From Halomarinibacterium sp034670265 (lineage in GTDB: Bacteria; Bacteroidota; Bacteroidia; Flavobacteriales; Flavobacteriaceae), in NCBI GenBank assembly GCA_034670265.1, contig JAXMNU010000002.1:1-64000 (forward strand): a DNA stretch of 64,000 nucleotides, given 5' to 3'. The notes under the pieces are model-generated. The model was not told the origin of the DNA. It worked only from the letters and a program-made list of their open reading frames with translations, and did not search any database. The position numbers were made by a program, and so were the translations under genes. Below, one piece after another: positions 16,041-22,692 of the stretch; the first letter of the stretch is position 1, and each line of letters opens with the position of its first letter.

Positions 16041-17159
16041 ATGAAATTTATTGTATCGAGTTCATATTTACTGAAACAATTACAAGTGCTTGGGGGCATT
16101 ATCAACAATAACAACACCCTCCCTATTTTAGATAATTTTTTGTTCGAGTTGGATAAAAACACATTGAATGTGTCTGCCTCCGATCTTGAAACAACTATAA
16201 CTTCAAAGCTTAATGTAGAAAGCAGCGAAAAAGGTGCTGTGTGTATTCCAGCGCGTTTGCTTTTGGATACGTTAAAGACCTTTCCAGAGCAACCACTTAC
16301 ATTTACAGTCGAAGAAAATCACACGGTAGAGATTAGCTCCAGTAGTGGTAAATATGCACTTGCGTATGCCGAAGGAGACGATTTCCCAAATGCTATTGAA
16401 TTAAAAGAGCCAAGCGCTACAAAAATTCAAGCAGATATTTTAGCCACCGCAATTAGCAAAACTATTTTCGCCGCAGGAAACGACGATTTACGCCCTGTGA
16501 TGAGTGGTGTGTTTTTTCAGTTTTCTACAGAAGAATTAACCTTTGTAGCGACCGATGCTCACAAATTGGTGAAATATACTCGTGGTGATGTTAAGGCTTC
16601 GGAAACGGCAGAATTTATTATGCCCAAAAAACCATTGAATCTCTTAAAAGGAATACTTGCTGGAAATGAGGAAGAAGTGACCATCGAGTATAACGAGAGT
16701 AATGCAAAGTTCAAATTTGAAAATACCGAAATGGTGTGTCGCTTAATTGATGGGAAGTATCCTAATTACGAAGCGGTGATTCCAAAGGAAAATCCAAACA
16801 AATTATCGATTGATAGAAACCAATTTTTAAACTCGGTGCGACGTGTAAGTATTTTCAGTAATAAAACCACACACCAAATCCGTTTAAAAATTGCTGGAGC
16901 AGAGCTTAACGTTTCTGCTGAAGATATTGATTACAGCAACAAAGCCGATGAACGCTTAACGTGTGCGTATCAAGGTGATGATATACAAATAGGATTTAAT
17001 TCGCGTTTCCTAACCGAAATGCTGAGTAATTTAACTAGCGACGAAGTTTCCTTAGAAATGTCGCTCCCAAACCGTGCCGGGATTTTAACCCCTGTGGACG
17101 GATTGGATGAAGGCGAACAAGTTACCATGCTTGTGATGCCTGTAATGCTCAATAACTAG
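16041..17159 (+). CDS. dnaN: DNA polymerase III subunit beta (sliding clamp)
   Basis: A 372-residue ring-forming processivity clamp made of three similar domains. The start MKFIVSSSYLLKQLQVLGGIINNNNTLPILDNF and the C-terminal LVMPVMLNN (VMP-type clamp end) are typical of flavobacterial DnaN. It has its own promoter element at 16004 and a strong terminator after it, so it is likely monocistronic. Confidence 0.97.
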   Translation: MKFIVSSSYLLKQLQVLGGIINNNNTLPILDNFLFELDKNTLNVSASDLETTITSKLNVESSEKGAVCIPARLLLDTLKTFPEQPLTFTVEENHTVEISSSSGKYALAYAEGDDFPNAIELKEPSATKIQADILATAISKTIFAAGNDDLRPVMSGVFFQFSTEELTFVATDAHKLVKYTRGDVKASETAEFIMPKKPLNLLKGILAGNEEEVTIEYNESNAKFKFENTEMVCRLIDGKYPNYEAVIPKENPNKLSIDRNQFLNSVRRVSIFSNKTTHQIRLKIAGAELNVSAEDIDYSNKADERLTCAYQGDDIQIGFNSRFLTEMLSNLTSDEVSLEMSLPNRAGILTPVDGLDEGEQVTMLVMPVMLNN

Positions 17160-17180
17160 CCAAACTATTTTTTAAGTGTA

Positions 17181-17206
17181 AAACCCACCAAAAGGTGGGT
17201 TTTTTT
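17181..17206 (+). terminator. Rho-independent terminator after dnaN
   Basis: A perfect 9-bp stem (AAACCCACC at 17181-17189, GGTGGGTTT at 17194-17202) with an A4 loop, and a T run to 17206. Confidence 0.92.
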
Positions 17207-17290
17207 ATTCTGAGTGATGACAACTTTTATTAACTACGATGTGCTTATAGTATAAACAAAAAACAATACTAACATAACACATCTCTATGT

Positions 17291-17800
17291 ATGAAAAACC
17301 TTAAAACATTTAGTCTATTATGCTTTGCTTTATTTGCGCTCTCTTGTTCCAAAAAAGATGATGGCGGAAGTGACACCGATCCAGCCGCAGAGTTTACCGC
17401 TACCATTAACGGTGGGACTTACAGTAATTTTACAGCAACCTTAGGAAGCTACTCTGCAGATAGCAGTAACGGACTTACCATTGCAGTGGTTGATGCTAAT
17501 AGCAATACCATTCGGCTTTTTATGAATAGCACGGGCGGATTTAATAGCGGTGTAACCAAAGAAGTTGGAAATATCGATTCCAGCGGATTCCAAACTGGTG
17601 CTCTTTTTAGAGATGCGGGAACACAAATTATTTACAACTCCATTTCGGGTAGCATGACCATAAGCCAAAACAAGGAAAGTAATAACGATCCTAGCAATAG
17701 AGTCGTTACAGGAAGTTTTAACATTACAGCCAATATTAATACAGGCGAAACTATTACCATGACAGGAACATTTAAAAATATTTTAGTTTCTGGGCTTTAG
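17291..17800 (+). CDS. Surface lipoprotein, DUF6252-like
   Basis: A 169-residue lipoprotein with a lipobox FALSC (Cys19) and a charged SKKDDGG tail, which resembles the Bacteroidota signal for surface export of lipoproteins. The mature part is a beta-rich domain beginning FTATINGGTY and ending MTGTFKNILV, a pattern seen in the DUF6252 family of small flavobacterial lipoproteins. The function is unknown. It lies between two terminators and so is a single-gene unit. Confidence 0.75.
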   Translation: MKNLKTFSLLCFALFALSCSKKDDGGSDTDPAAEFTATINGGTYSNFTATLGSYSADSSNGLTIAVVDANSNTIRLFMNSTGGFNSGVTKEVGNIDSSGFQTGALFRDAGTQIIYNSISGSMTISQNKESNNDPSNRVVTGSFNITANINTGETITMTGTFKNILVSGL

Positions 17801-17836
17801 AGAAGTAATGATTATTAAATAAGTATATTTTATAAA

Positions 17837-17864
17837 AAAAAGGAAGCCAATGGCTTCCTTTTTT
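17837..17864. terminator. Bidirectional terminator
   Basis: A 12-bp stem, AAAAAGGAAGCC (17837-17848) with GGCTTCCTTTTT (17852-17863), and a 3-base loop. The A and T tracts on both sides allow termination of the lipoprotein gene on the plus strand and the DUF1573 gene on the minus strand. Confidence 0.9.
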
Positions 17865-17884
17865 AATTTGAATGAAGATGGATA

Positions 17885-18364
17885 TTACTCCATATCACTT
17901 GTTGTTTTCTCTTTTTCAGGCAATACTTTCCCCTTTATTTTAAGCGTAATCGTAGGTTCACTCGCGTTTGAAGTAACGGTAACTGTTTTTGAAAACTGCC
18001 CTACTCTATTGGTTGCATACTTAACACCAATTTCTGCAGTTTCCCCAGGCATAATAGGACCATTTGGTTTCGTAGGAACCGTACAACCACAACTTCCTTT
18101 TACTTGAGTAATAATGATAGGTGCGGTTCCTGTATTTGTAAATGTAAAAGAACGTACTCCATCAGCGTTATATTCGATAGTGCCATAATCGATAACAGTA
18201 TTTTCGAAAGTAAAAACGCCTTTATCTGTAACTTGTTTAGATTCATTACCGCTGGTAAGTTTAGATCCACCTTGGGCAAATAATGCTCCGCTAAATAAAA
18301 TGGCAACGACAAGGAGTGTATTTTTTAAGTTTTGAAACGTTGTAAAAGTAAATGTGGTTTTCAT
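17885..18364 (-). CDS. DUF1573 family secreted protein
   Basis: A 159-residue protein with a signal peptide (ending ALFAQ) and a single immunoglobulin-like DUF1573 domain. The family phrases are FENTVIDYGTIEYNADG, FTNTGTAPIIITQVKGSCGCTVP and PIMPGETAEIGVKYAT. The CGC pair is typical. The role is unknown, presumably in the periplasm or outer membrane. The ATG at 18364 is chosen; an in-frame GTG at 18394 overlaps a near-consensus -7 box (CATATTTG, minus strand, 18394-18401), so it would not be transcribed. Confidence 0.9.
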   Translation of the reverse strand: MKTTFTFTTFQNLKNTLLVVAILFSGALFAQGGSKLTSGNESKQVTDKGVFTFENTVIDYGTIEYNADGVRSFTFTNTGTAPIIITQVKGSCGCTVPTKPNGPIMPGETAEIGVKYATNRVGQFSKTVTVTSNASEPTITLKIKGKVLPEKEKTTSDME

Positions 18365-18470
18365 AATAGTTGAGTTTAAAATTTTTGTTGGCACAAATAT
18401 GCCTTAATTATCATAAACACCATAAAATTTTGGGTTGAAACTGGTACTAGTCCCCCTTTGAATTTACTTT

Positions 18471-18833
18471 TTACTTTATAATCCGGAAGGTAGCAAAGTA
18501 ACTTGGTGGTTCACCATTGCTGGCTCTAACCGCATTTACAATGGGTAAAACAAAACCAATGATGCAAGCAAAGATTAATATCAAAATTCCTAAGCCCAAC
18601 AATAGAATGGATGGTATTCCTATAATAACATATAGAATTAAACTAATCTGGAAGTTAATAATTTGCTTCCCGTGCTCGTCCATTCCTTCTACTTTATCCT
18701 TTTGAGTGAGCCACAAAATAAGAGGTGCTACCAACCCACCAAATCCTGTAATATAGGTTAGCAATTGAGATAGCTGTGTAATGACCAATAGTGACGTATC
18801 GGTTCTTTTTTCTGAATGATTGATGATTTCCAT
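18471..18833 (-). CDS. DUF4870 domain membrane protein
   Basis: A 120-residue protein with three or four hydrophobic helices and the DUF4870 signatures TYITGFGGLVAPLILWLTQKD, HGKQIINFQISLILY and a C-terminal NAVRASNGEPPSYFATFRII. Function is unknown; it is very common in Bacteroidota. A short palindromic remnant (CCTGCCGTGACAGG, about 18856-18869) lies in its leader. Confidence 0.9.
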   Translation of the reverse strand: MEIINHSEKRTDTSLLVITQLSQLLTYITGFGGLVAPLILWLTQKDKVEGMDEHGKQIINFQISLILYVIIGIPSILLLGLGILILIFACIIGFVLPIVNAVRASNGEPPSYFATFRIIK

Positions 18834-18931
18834 ACTAACTGTTTTTTTGAATTGCCTGCCGTGACAGGTTGATTTATAGTATAAGTACCAAATTTTAAAA
18901 AAATGTTACACCCACAAAAAGGACTTTTTAC

Positions 18932-18939
18932 TATATTTG
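18932..18939 (+). promoter_or_regulatory. -7 element (TATATTTG) before the broken lipoprotein gene
   Basis: A perfect TAnnTTTG match about 110 bases before the start of the broken lipoprotein gene. The long leader contains a strong palindrome (18973-19028). Confidence 0.45.
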
Positions 18940-18972
18940 GTATAACTCCCCCACAAAAAATTAGTGCAATTA

Positions 18973-19028
18973 GTTATGAATTTTGGTTATCCCAATAAAA
19001 AATACGGATAACCATAAGAAAAGGTAAC
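18973..19028. repeat. Imperfect palindrome in the leader of the broken lipoprotein gene
   Basis: A perfect 9-bp inner stem, TGGTTATCC (18984-18992) with GGATAACCA (19006-19014), is enclosed by GTTA (18973-18976) and TAAC (19025-19028). There is no T tract, so it is not a classical terminator. The architecture recalls recombination or regulatory palindromes, but the conserved bases of integron attC sites are not met. Confidence 0.5.
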
Positions 19029-19565
19029 ATATAACGAGTTGTAAAACATTTGAGAGAACTTATTTTAATATCGATTTTAATTTTCTTTATGGGTTGTAAT
19101 TCAAAAACCTCCAAAATCGAACCTATTGTGGAAATTGAGGATGTTGAGGAAGTTGAGGAAGTTGAGGAAAGGGATTTACTATTTGATTTTATCGAACCAA
19201 AAAATGAATTCGAACTGACTATTACAGATTTTTATAAAAATAGAACTTCCTGTGCAACCGAGGTTATACCTTACGCATTATAAATCGGAACCACAACAGA
19301 AAAAGATTTGCCAAAAAAAGTTTCGGTCTTGTCTTATTGCGAAAATAGAATTTTTGAACATGGACAGACAGTTATAATAATACCAGAACCAGAACCATCA
19401 CTTCTAACAAGCCGAAATTCCTTAAATCCTCTTTACTTCGTAGTGACCGATACTGTCGTAAATGGAGAAATGTTATCGGAATGGATAATTGGCTCAGAAA
19501 ACAAAGCGATTTGGGGAAGCCCAAAACTAATCGAATGAAAACGTTTTACAACATGCGTATATAAC
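19029..19565. repeat. Inverted repeats flanking the broken lipoprotein gene
   Basis: The left end ATATAACGAGTTGTAAAAC (19029-19047) and the right end GTTTTACAAC-ATGCG-TATATAAC (19543-19565) are imperfect inverted repeats. Ten bases (GTTTTACAAC) are identical and the ATATAAC/CG parts also correspond. They frame the 0.5-kb gene exactly, as the ends of a cassette or small mobile unit would. Confidence 0.5.
19050..19538 (+). pseudogene. Small lipoprotein gene broken by an in-frame stop
   Basis: A single reading frame runs from a TTG at 19050 to a TAA at 19536-19538 (163 codons including stops), interrupted only by TAA at 19281-19283. The first part has a lipoprotein signal (ILIFFMGC) and an acidic VEEVEEVEE run, and ends in VIPYAL. 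The frame resumes IGTTTEKDLPKKVSVLSYCEN without a shift. Continuous coding character on both sides suggests one ancestral protein of about 160 residues with a nonsense mutation, or a sequencing error or readthrough. No family was recognised. Confidence 0.6.
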
Positions 19566-19904
19566 TCATAGACACCTATTCTGTTCAAAATCATACGACT
19601 ACCCCAAATTTTAAGAAAAAAATCTCCCCTACTTTTTTTACCTTTTATAGAGAGTTACTCCGTGTTTACTCCGTATCTACTTCGTGTTTACTTCGTATGT
19701 ACTTCGTGTTAAGCCGTGTCAGTACATTATGTAAAATAGAGCAAAAAGTTAGTATAAAACAACCGCTCATAACCGGCTTTTATAACCTAATAGGTACTTA
19801 TTTTTTAAAATTCAATAGGCAATCCTAAATTTTAAAAATAATTATTCGCTATTTTCATTCATAATTTTTATAAAAACTCTAATTTAAAAACCTAAAAGGA
19901 AAAT
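19539..19904. other. 366-bp gene-free stretch with tandem repeats
   Basis: No gene is seen. It holds the right inverted repeat of the broken gene, an array of 11-bp repeats at 19655-19719, and an AT-rich leader before the PETase-like gene. No perfect -7 box was found for that gene; TATTTTCA near 19849-19856 is a weak candidate. Confidence 0.6.
19655..19719. repeat. 11-bp tandem repeat array (TTACTTCGTGT type)
   Basis: Six consecutive units of 11 bp: TTACTCCGTGT, TTACTCCGTAT, CTACTTCGTGT, TTACTTCGTAT, GTACTTCGTGT and a decayed TAAGCCGTGT. The period is close to one helical turn, and GT and AT endings alternate between units. It lies about 190-250 bases upstream of the PETase-like gene. Confidence 0.85.
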
Positions 19905-21002
19905 ATGAAGAATTTATACGTAGTAATTCTGTTAACGCTTATCTCGCCGTTATTAACGAGTGTTACTTTTGCACAATGTGGTGACGTAACGGTGGAAAGC
20001 CTTACCAACCCGGGACCTTTCGACGTTGATACCCTCACCGAAGCAGATGGAATACGTAATGGCCCCGATTATTTAGGAGCTACTATTTACTACCCAACAA
20101 ACGCCACCCCGCCATTTGCCAGTATTGCCATCATCCCGGGATTTTCGGCGCTACCATCAAGTGTTGCGGAATGGGGACCATTTTATGCTTCACACGGAAT
20201 TGTAACTATTATCATTGGTACAAATTCACTTTTTGATTTCCCAGAGGCGCGTGCTTTTGCACTGTTAGACGCATTAGAAACCATCAAGCAAGAAAACACA
20301 AGAGTCTCATCTCCCCTTGAAGGAGCCCTTAACTTAGACCAATTGGCTGTAAGTGGCTGGTCTATGGGTGGTGGTGGAGCCCAAAGGGCTGCTGTGCTTG
20401 ATGAAACCCTAGCGGGTGTTGTTGCGTTATGTCCATGGCTTCCTAATCCTCAGCTTAACCATCAAGTTCCTGTGCTTATTTTTAGTGGTGAGGACGATAC
20501 CGTAGCACCTCCCTCGCAACATGCTGACATTCATTATAATACTACGCCAACTACAACAGACAAACTATTATTTGAAGTTGCCAATGGTGATCACTCCGTA
20601 GCCAATTCTCCTAATGGAGGTGGTGGTACGGTTGGTAAACTGGCGCTTTCCTGGCTTAAATTGTATGTGGAAGGAAATGACTGTTATTGTCCGTTATTAA
20701 CAGATGAATTATTGGTAAATCCACCTGCGGCATCTAAGATAGAGCAAGATTTTGAATGTGAATTATTAGGAGTGATTGAACAAGAAATAGCCATTGGGTA
20801 CTATCCTAACCCAACAAAAAACATAGTCAATTTTGAAATTCAAAAAGACGTCTCCTACCAATTGATTTCACCTTTAGGACAACGCTTGCAAGATGGATAT
20901 CTCATGGGAGATAACAAACAAATTGATCTGTCGCAATTTCCTGCTGCCTTATATTATTTACACATTGAAGGTCAAATTATTAAACTAATTAAGTACAATT
21001 AA
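19905..21002 (+). CDS. Secreted PETase/cutinase-like polyester hydrolase with T9SS sorting domain
   Basis: A 365-residue protein: signal peptide (1-23, ending TFAQ), alpha/beta-hydrolase domain (about 25-285) and T9SS C-terminal domain (about 297-365, YYPNPTKNIVNFEI). The hydrolase matches the polyester-hydrolase family: nucleophile elbow GWSMGGGG with Ser153, Asp198 in GEDDTVAP, His230 in NGDHSVAN. Residues matching known PETase substrate-site positions are F80 in IPGFSA, W152, M154 and W178. C259/C261 and C285 could form the C-terminal disulfide. Bacteroidota relatives PET27 and PET30 hydrolyse PET and have the same C-terminal sorting domain. The natural substrate is unknown, and activity on PET is inference. 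Confidence 0.88.
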   Translation: MKNLYVVILLTLISPLLTSVTFAQCGDVTVESLTNPGPFDVDTLTEADGIRNGPDYLGATIYYPTNATPPFASIAIIPGFSALPSSVAEWGPFYASHGIVTIIIGTNSLFDFPEARAFALLDALETIKQENTRVSSPLEGALNLDQLAVSGWSMGGGGAQRAAVLDETLAGVVALCPWLPNPQLNHQVPVLIFSGEDDTVAPPSQHADIHYNTTPTTTDKLLFEVANGDHSVANSPNGGGGTVGKLALSWLKLYVEGNDCYCPLLTDELLVNPPAASKIEQDFECELLGVIEQEIAIGYYPNPTKNIVNFEIQKDVSYQLISPLGQRLQDGYLMGDNKQIDLSQFPAALYYLHIEGQIIKLIKYN

Positions 21003-21045
21003 CTTGCAATAATCAGCTGATAAGTAATATAAAGGGTTTCTTCAT

Positions 21046-21099
21046 GGTTTCGCTCAGAGCAAAGCCCAGTCAAAGTGCAGTCATAGTATGGTGTGACCA
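21046..21099. repeat. Degenerate REP-like repeat upstream of mnmE
   Basis: AGTCAAAGTGCAGTCATAG (about 21068-21086) matches 16 of 19 bases of the REP-like element inside mnmE (AGTCGAAGTGCAGTCGAAG). Next to it GGTTTCGCTCAGAGC carries the reverse of the CTGAGCGAAA core, and GGTGTGACC ends the unit. It looks like a decayed, rearranged copy. Confidence 0.5.
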
Positions 21100-21150
21100 A
21101 AAACCATGTTACTATTCACTATTAACTATTCACTAATAACTCCTATTTCG

Positions 21151-21158
21151 TACTTTTG
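21151..21158 (+). promoter_or_regulatory. -7 element (TACTTTTG) directly before the mnmE start codon
   Basis: TACTTTTG is a perfect TAnnTTTG match whose last base is only 6 bases before the mnmE ATG (21164). With the usual spacing, transcription would begin at or within a few bases of the start codon, predicting a leaderless or near-leaderless message. Confidence 0.55.
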
Positions 21159-21163
21159 CCCCA

Positions 21164-22600
21164 ATGAGACACCAAGACACCATTGTTGCATTAGCTACCC
21201 CTGCGGGAGCAGGAGCCATTGCTATTATTCGGCTTTCGGGAGAGGAAGCGATTTCTATAGCTTCAAAGGTTTTTCATTCAGTTTCTGGCAAAAAACTTTC
21301 GCAACAAAAAACCCATACCATTCATTTAGGGCATATTAAGGATGGTGATCGAGTGGTCGATGAAGTGTTAGCAAGTGTGTTTAAAAATCCTAATAGCTAT
21401 ACGGGCGAAGATGTGGTGGAGTTTTCCTGCCACGGAAGTAATTACATTCAGCAAGAAATCATCCAATTATGCCTTCGGAAAGGGGCTAGAATGGCACAGG
21501 CTGGAGAATTCACCTTACGCGCTTTCCTAAACGGAAAAATGGATTTAAGTCAGGCGGAAGCTGTAGCCGACTTAATCGCTTCAGATTCTGAAGCAAGTCA
21601 CCAATTAGCCATTCAGCAGATGCGTGGAGGGTTTTCTTCCGAAATAAAACAACTTAGAGAAGAACTACTCAACTTTGCCTCTTTAATTGAACTCGAACTC
21701 GACTTCGCCGAGGAAGATGTGGAATTCGCCAATAGAGAGGAGTTTCAAGCCTTGATATCCAAAATCACCCACGTTTTAAAACGCCTTATCGATTCGTTTG
21801 CCACAGGGAATGTCTTAAAAAACGGTATTCCCGTGGCGATTGTAGGAGAACCTAATGTGGGAAAATCGACCCTACTCAATGCCTTATTAAACGAAGAACG
21901 TGCCATTGTAAGCGACATTGCTGGTACCACCCGAGACACGATTGAAGATGAAATTACCATTGGCGGTGTGGGCTTCCGATTTATTGATACGGCTGGAATA
22001 CGCGAAACAACCGATACTATTGAAGGGTTGGGTATTCAGAAAACCTTTCAGAAAATGGAGCAAGCACAGGTGGTGATTTATTTATTTGATGCGAATGTCA
22101 TTTCGAACGACAGTGAGAAATCGCACAATCTACTTTCAGAAATTGAAAAAGTAAAAAACAAGTTTCCACAGAAAACCTTGGTGATTATCGCGAATAAAGT
22201 GGATACACTTTCTCCTGCGGAAAGAGAAAAACTTAACGTCACCCTGAGCGGGGTCACTGAGCGAAGTCGAAGTGCAGTCGAAGGGTCTCACTCTCTACTC
22301 CTATCGGCCAAAACGGGTCAAGGCGTTGAAACCCTAAAAAATACGCTTCTCAACTTTGTGAATACGGGTGCGCTTCGAAATAATGAAACCATCGTCACCA
22401 ATACGCGTCATTATGATGCTTTATTAAAAGCGTTAGAGGAAATTCAAAAAGTACAGGCTGGAATTGATGCCAATTTAAGCGGTGATTTGTTAGCGATAGA
22501 CATTAGACAGGCGTTGTATCACTTTGGAGAGATCACAGGTGAAATATCAAACGATGATTTGTTAGGAAATATATTTGCGAATTTTTGTATTGGGAAGTAA
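21164..22600 (+). CDS. mnmE: tRNA uridine-5-carboxymethylaminomethyl(34) synthesis GTPase MnmE
   Basis: A 478-residue GTPase that, with MnmG, modifies U34 of certain tRNAs. Visible parts: N-terminal tetrahydrofolate-binding domain (DTIVALATPAGAGAIAIIRLSG), GTPase motifs GEPNVGKST (G1), TTRDT (G2), DTAG (G3), NKVD (G4) and SAK (G5), and the C-terminal conserved Cys in FCIGK. Between G4 and G5, residues about 359-376 (VTLSGVTERSRSAVEGS) are encoded by a nested REP-like DNA repeat that keeps the frame. All functional motifs are intact, so the protein is probably active. Confidence 0.95.
   Translation: MRHQDTIVALATPAGAGAIAIIRLSGEEAISIASKVFHSVSGKKLSQQKTHTIHLGHIKDGDRVVDEVLASVFKNPNSYTGEDVVEFSCHGSNYIQQEIIQLCLRKGARMAQAGEFTLRAFLNGKMDLSQAEAVADLIASDSEASHQLAIQQMRGGFSSEIKQLREELLNFASLIELELDFAEEDVEFANREEFQALISKITHVLKRLIDSFATGNVLKNGIPVAIVGEPNVGKSTLLNALLNEERAIVSDIAGTTRDTIEDEITIGGVGFRFIDTAGIRETTDTIEGLGIQKTFQKMEQAQVVIYLFDANVISNDSEKSHNLLSEIEKVKNKFPQKTLVIIANKVDTLSPAEREKLNVTLSGVTERSRSAVEGSHSLLLSAKTGQGVETLKNTLLNFVNTGALRNNETIVTNTRHYDALLKALEEIQKVQAGIDANLSGDLLAIDIRQALYHFGEITGEISNDDLLGNIFANFCIGK
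22238..22287 (+). repeat. REP-like repeat inside the mnmE coding sequence, apparently nested
   Basis: The outer halves GTCACCCTGAGCG (22238-22250) and CAGTCGAAGGGTC (22275-22287) are separated by a 24-base inner copy (22251-22274) reading GGGTCACTGAGCG, AAGTCGAAGTG. Joining the halves restores CTGAGCGCAGTCGAAGGG, the same kind of core as in the gldF-gldG repeat pair. The inner unit is 24 bases, so the reading frame is kept. ACCC/GGGT and CACT/AGTG ends give nested short palindromes. Confidence 0.75.
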
Positions 22601-22638
22601 AATTCACTCGAACTATTTTATTGCTTTTAGTAAATAAA

Positions 22639-22668
22639 AAAAGGCTGTCGATTACCTGACAGCCTTTT
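22639..22668 (+). terminator. Terminator after mnmE
   Basis: A perfect 11-bp stem, AAAAGGCTGTC (22639-22649) with GACAGCCTTTT (22658-22668), and an 8-base loop. A and T tails on both sides let it also end the convergent FG-GAP gene. Confidence 0.88.
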
Positions 22669-22692
22669 AAACTAACAATCTAAGACTAATCT

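Noticed and set aside
18973..19028. Integron attC site
   Set aside because: The outer and inner arms do not fit the GTTRRRY/RYYYAAC core sites, and no integrase is seen.
19308..19538. Separate small gene after the stop at 19281
   Set aside because: It is in the same frame as the first half with only eight codons between, and its TTG start has no supporting signal. One broken gene is simpler.
19655..19719. CRISPR array
   Set aside because: Units are 11 bp with no spacers and no cas genes. A simple tandem repeat.
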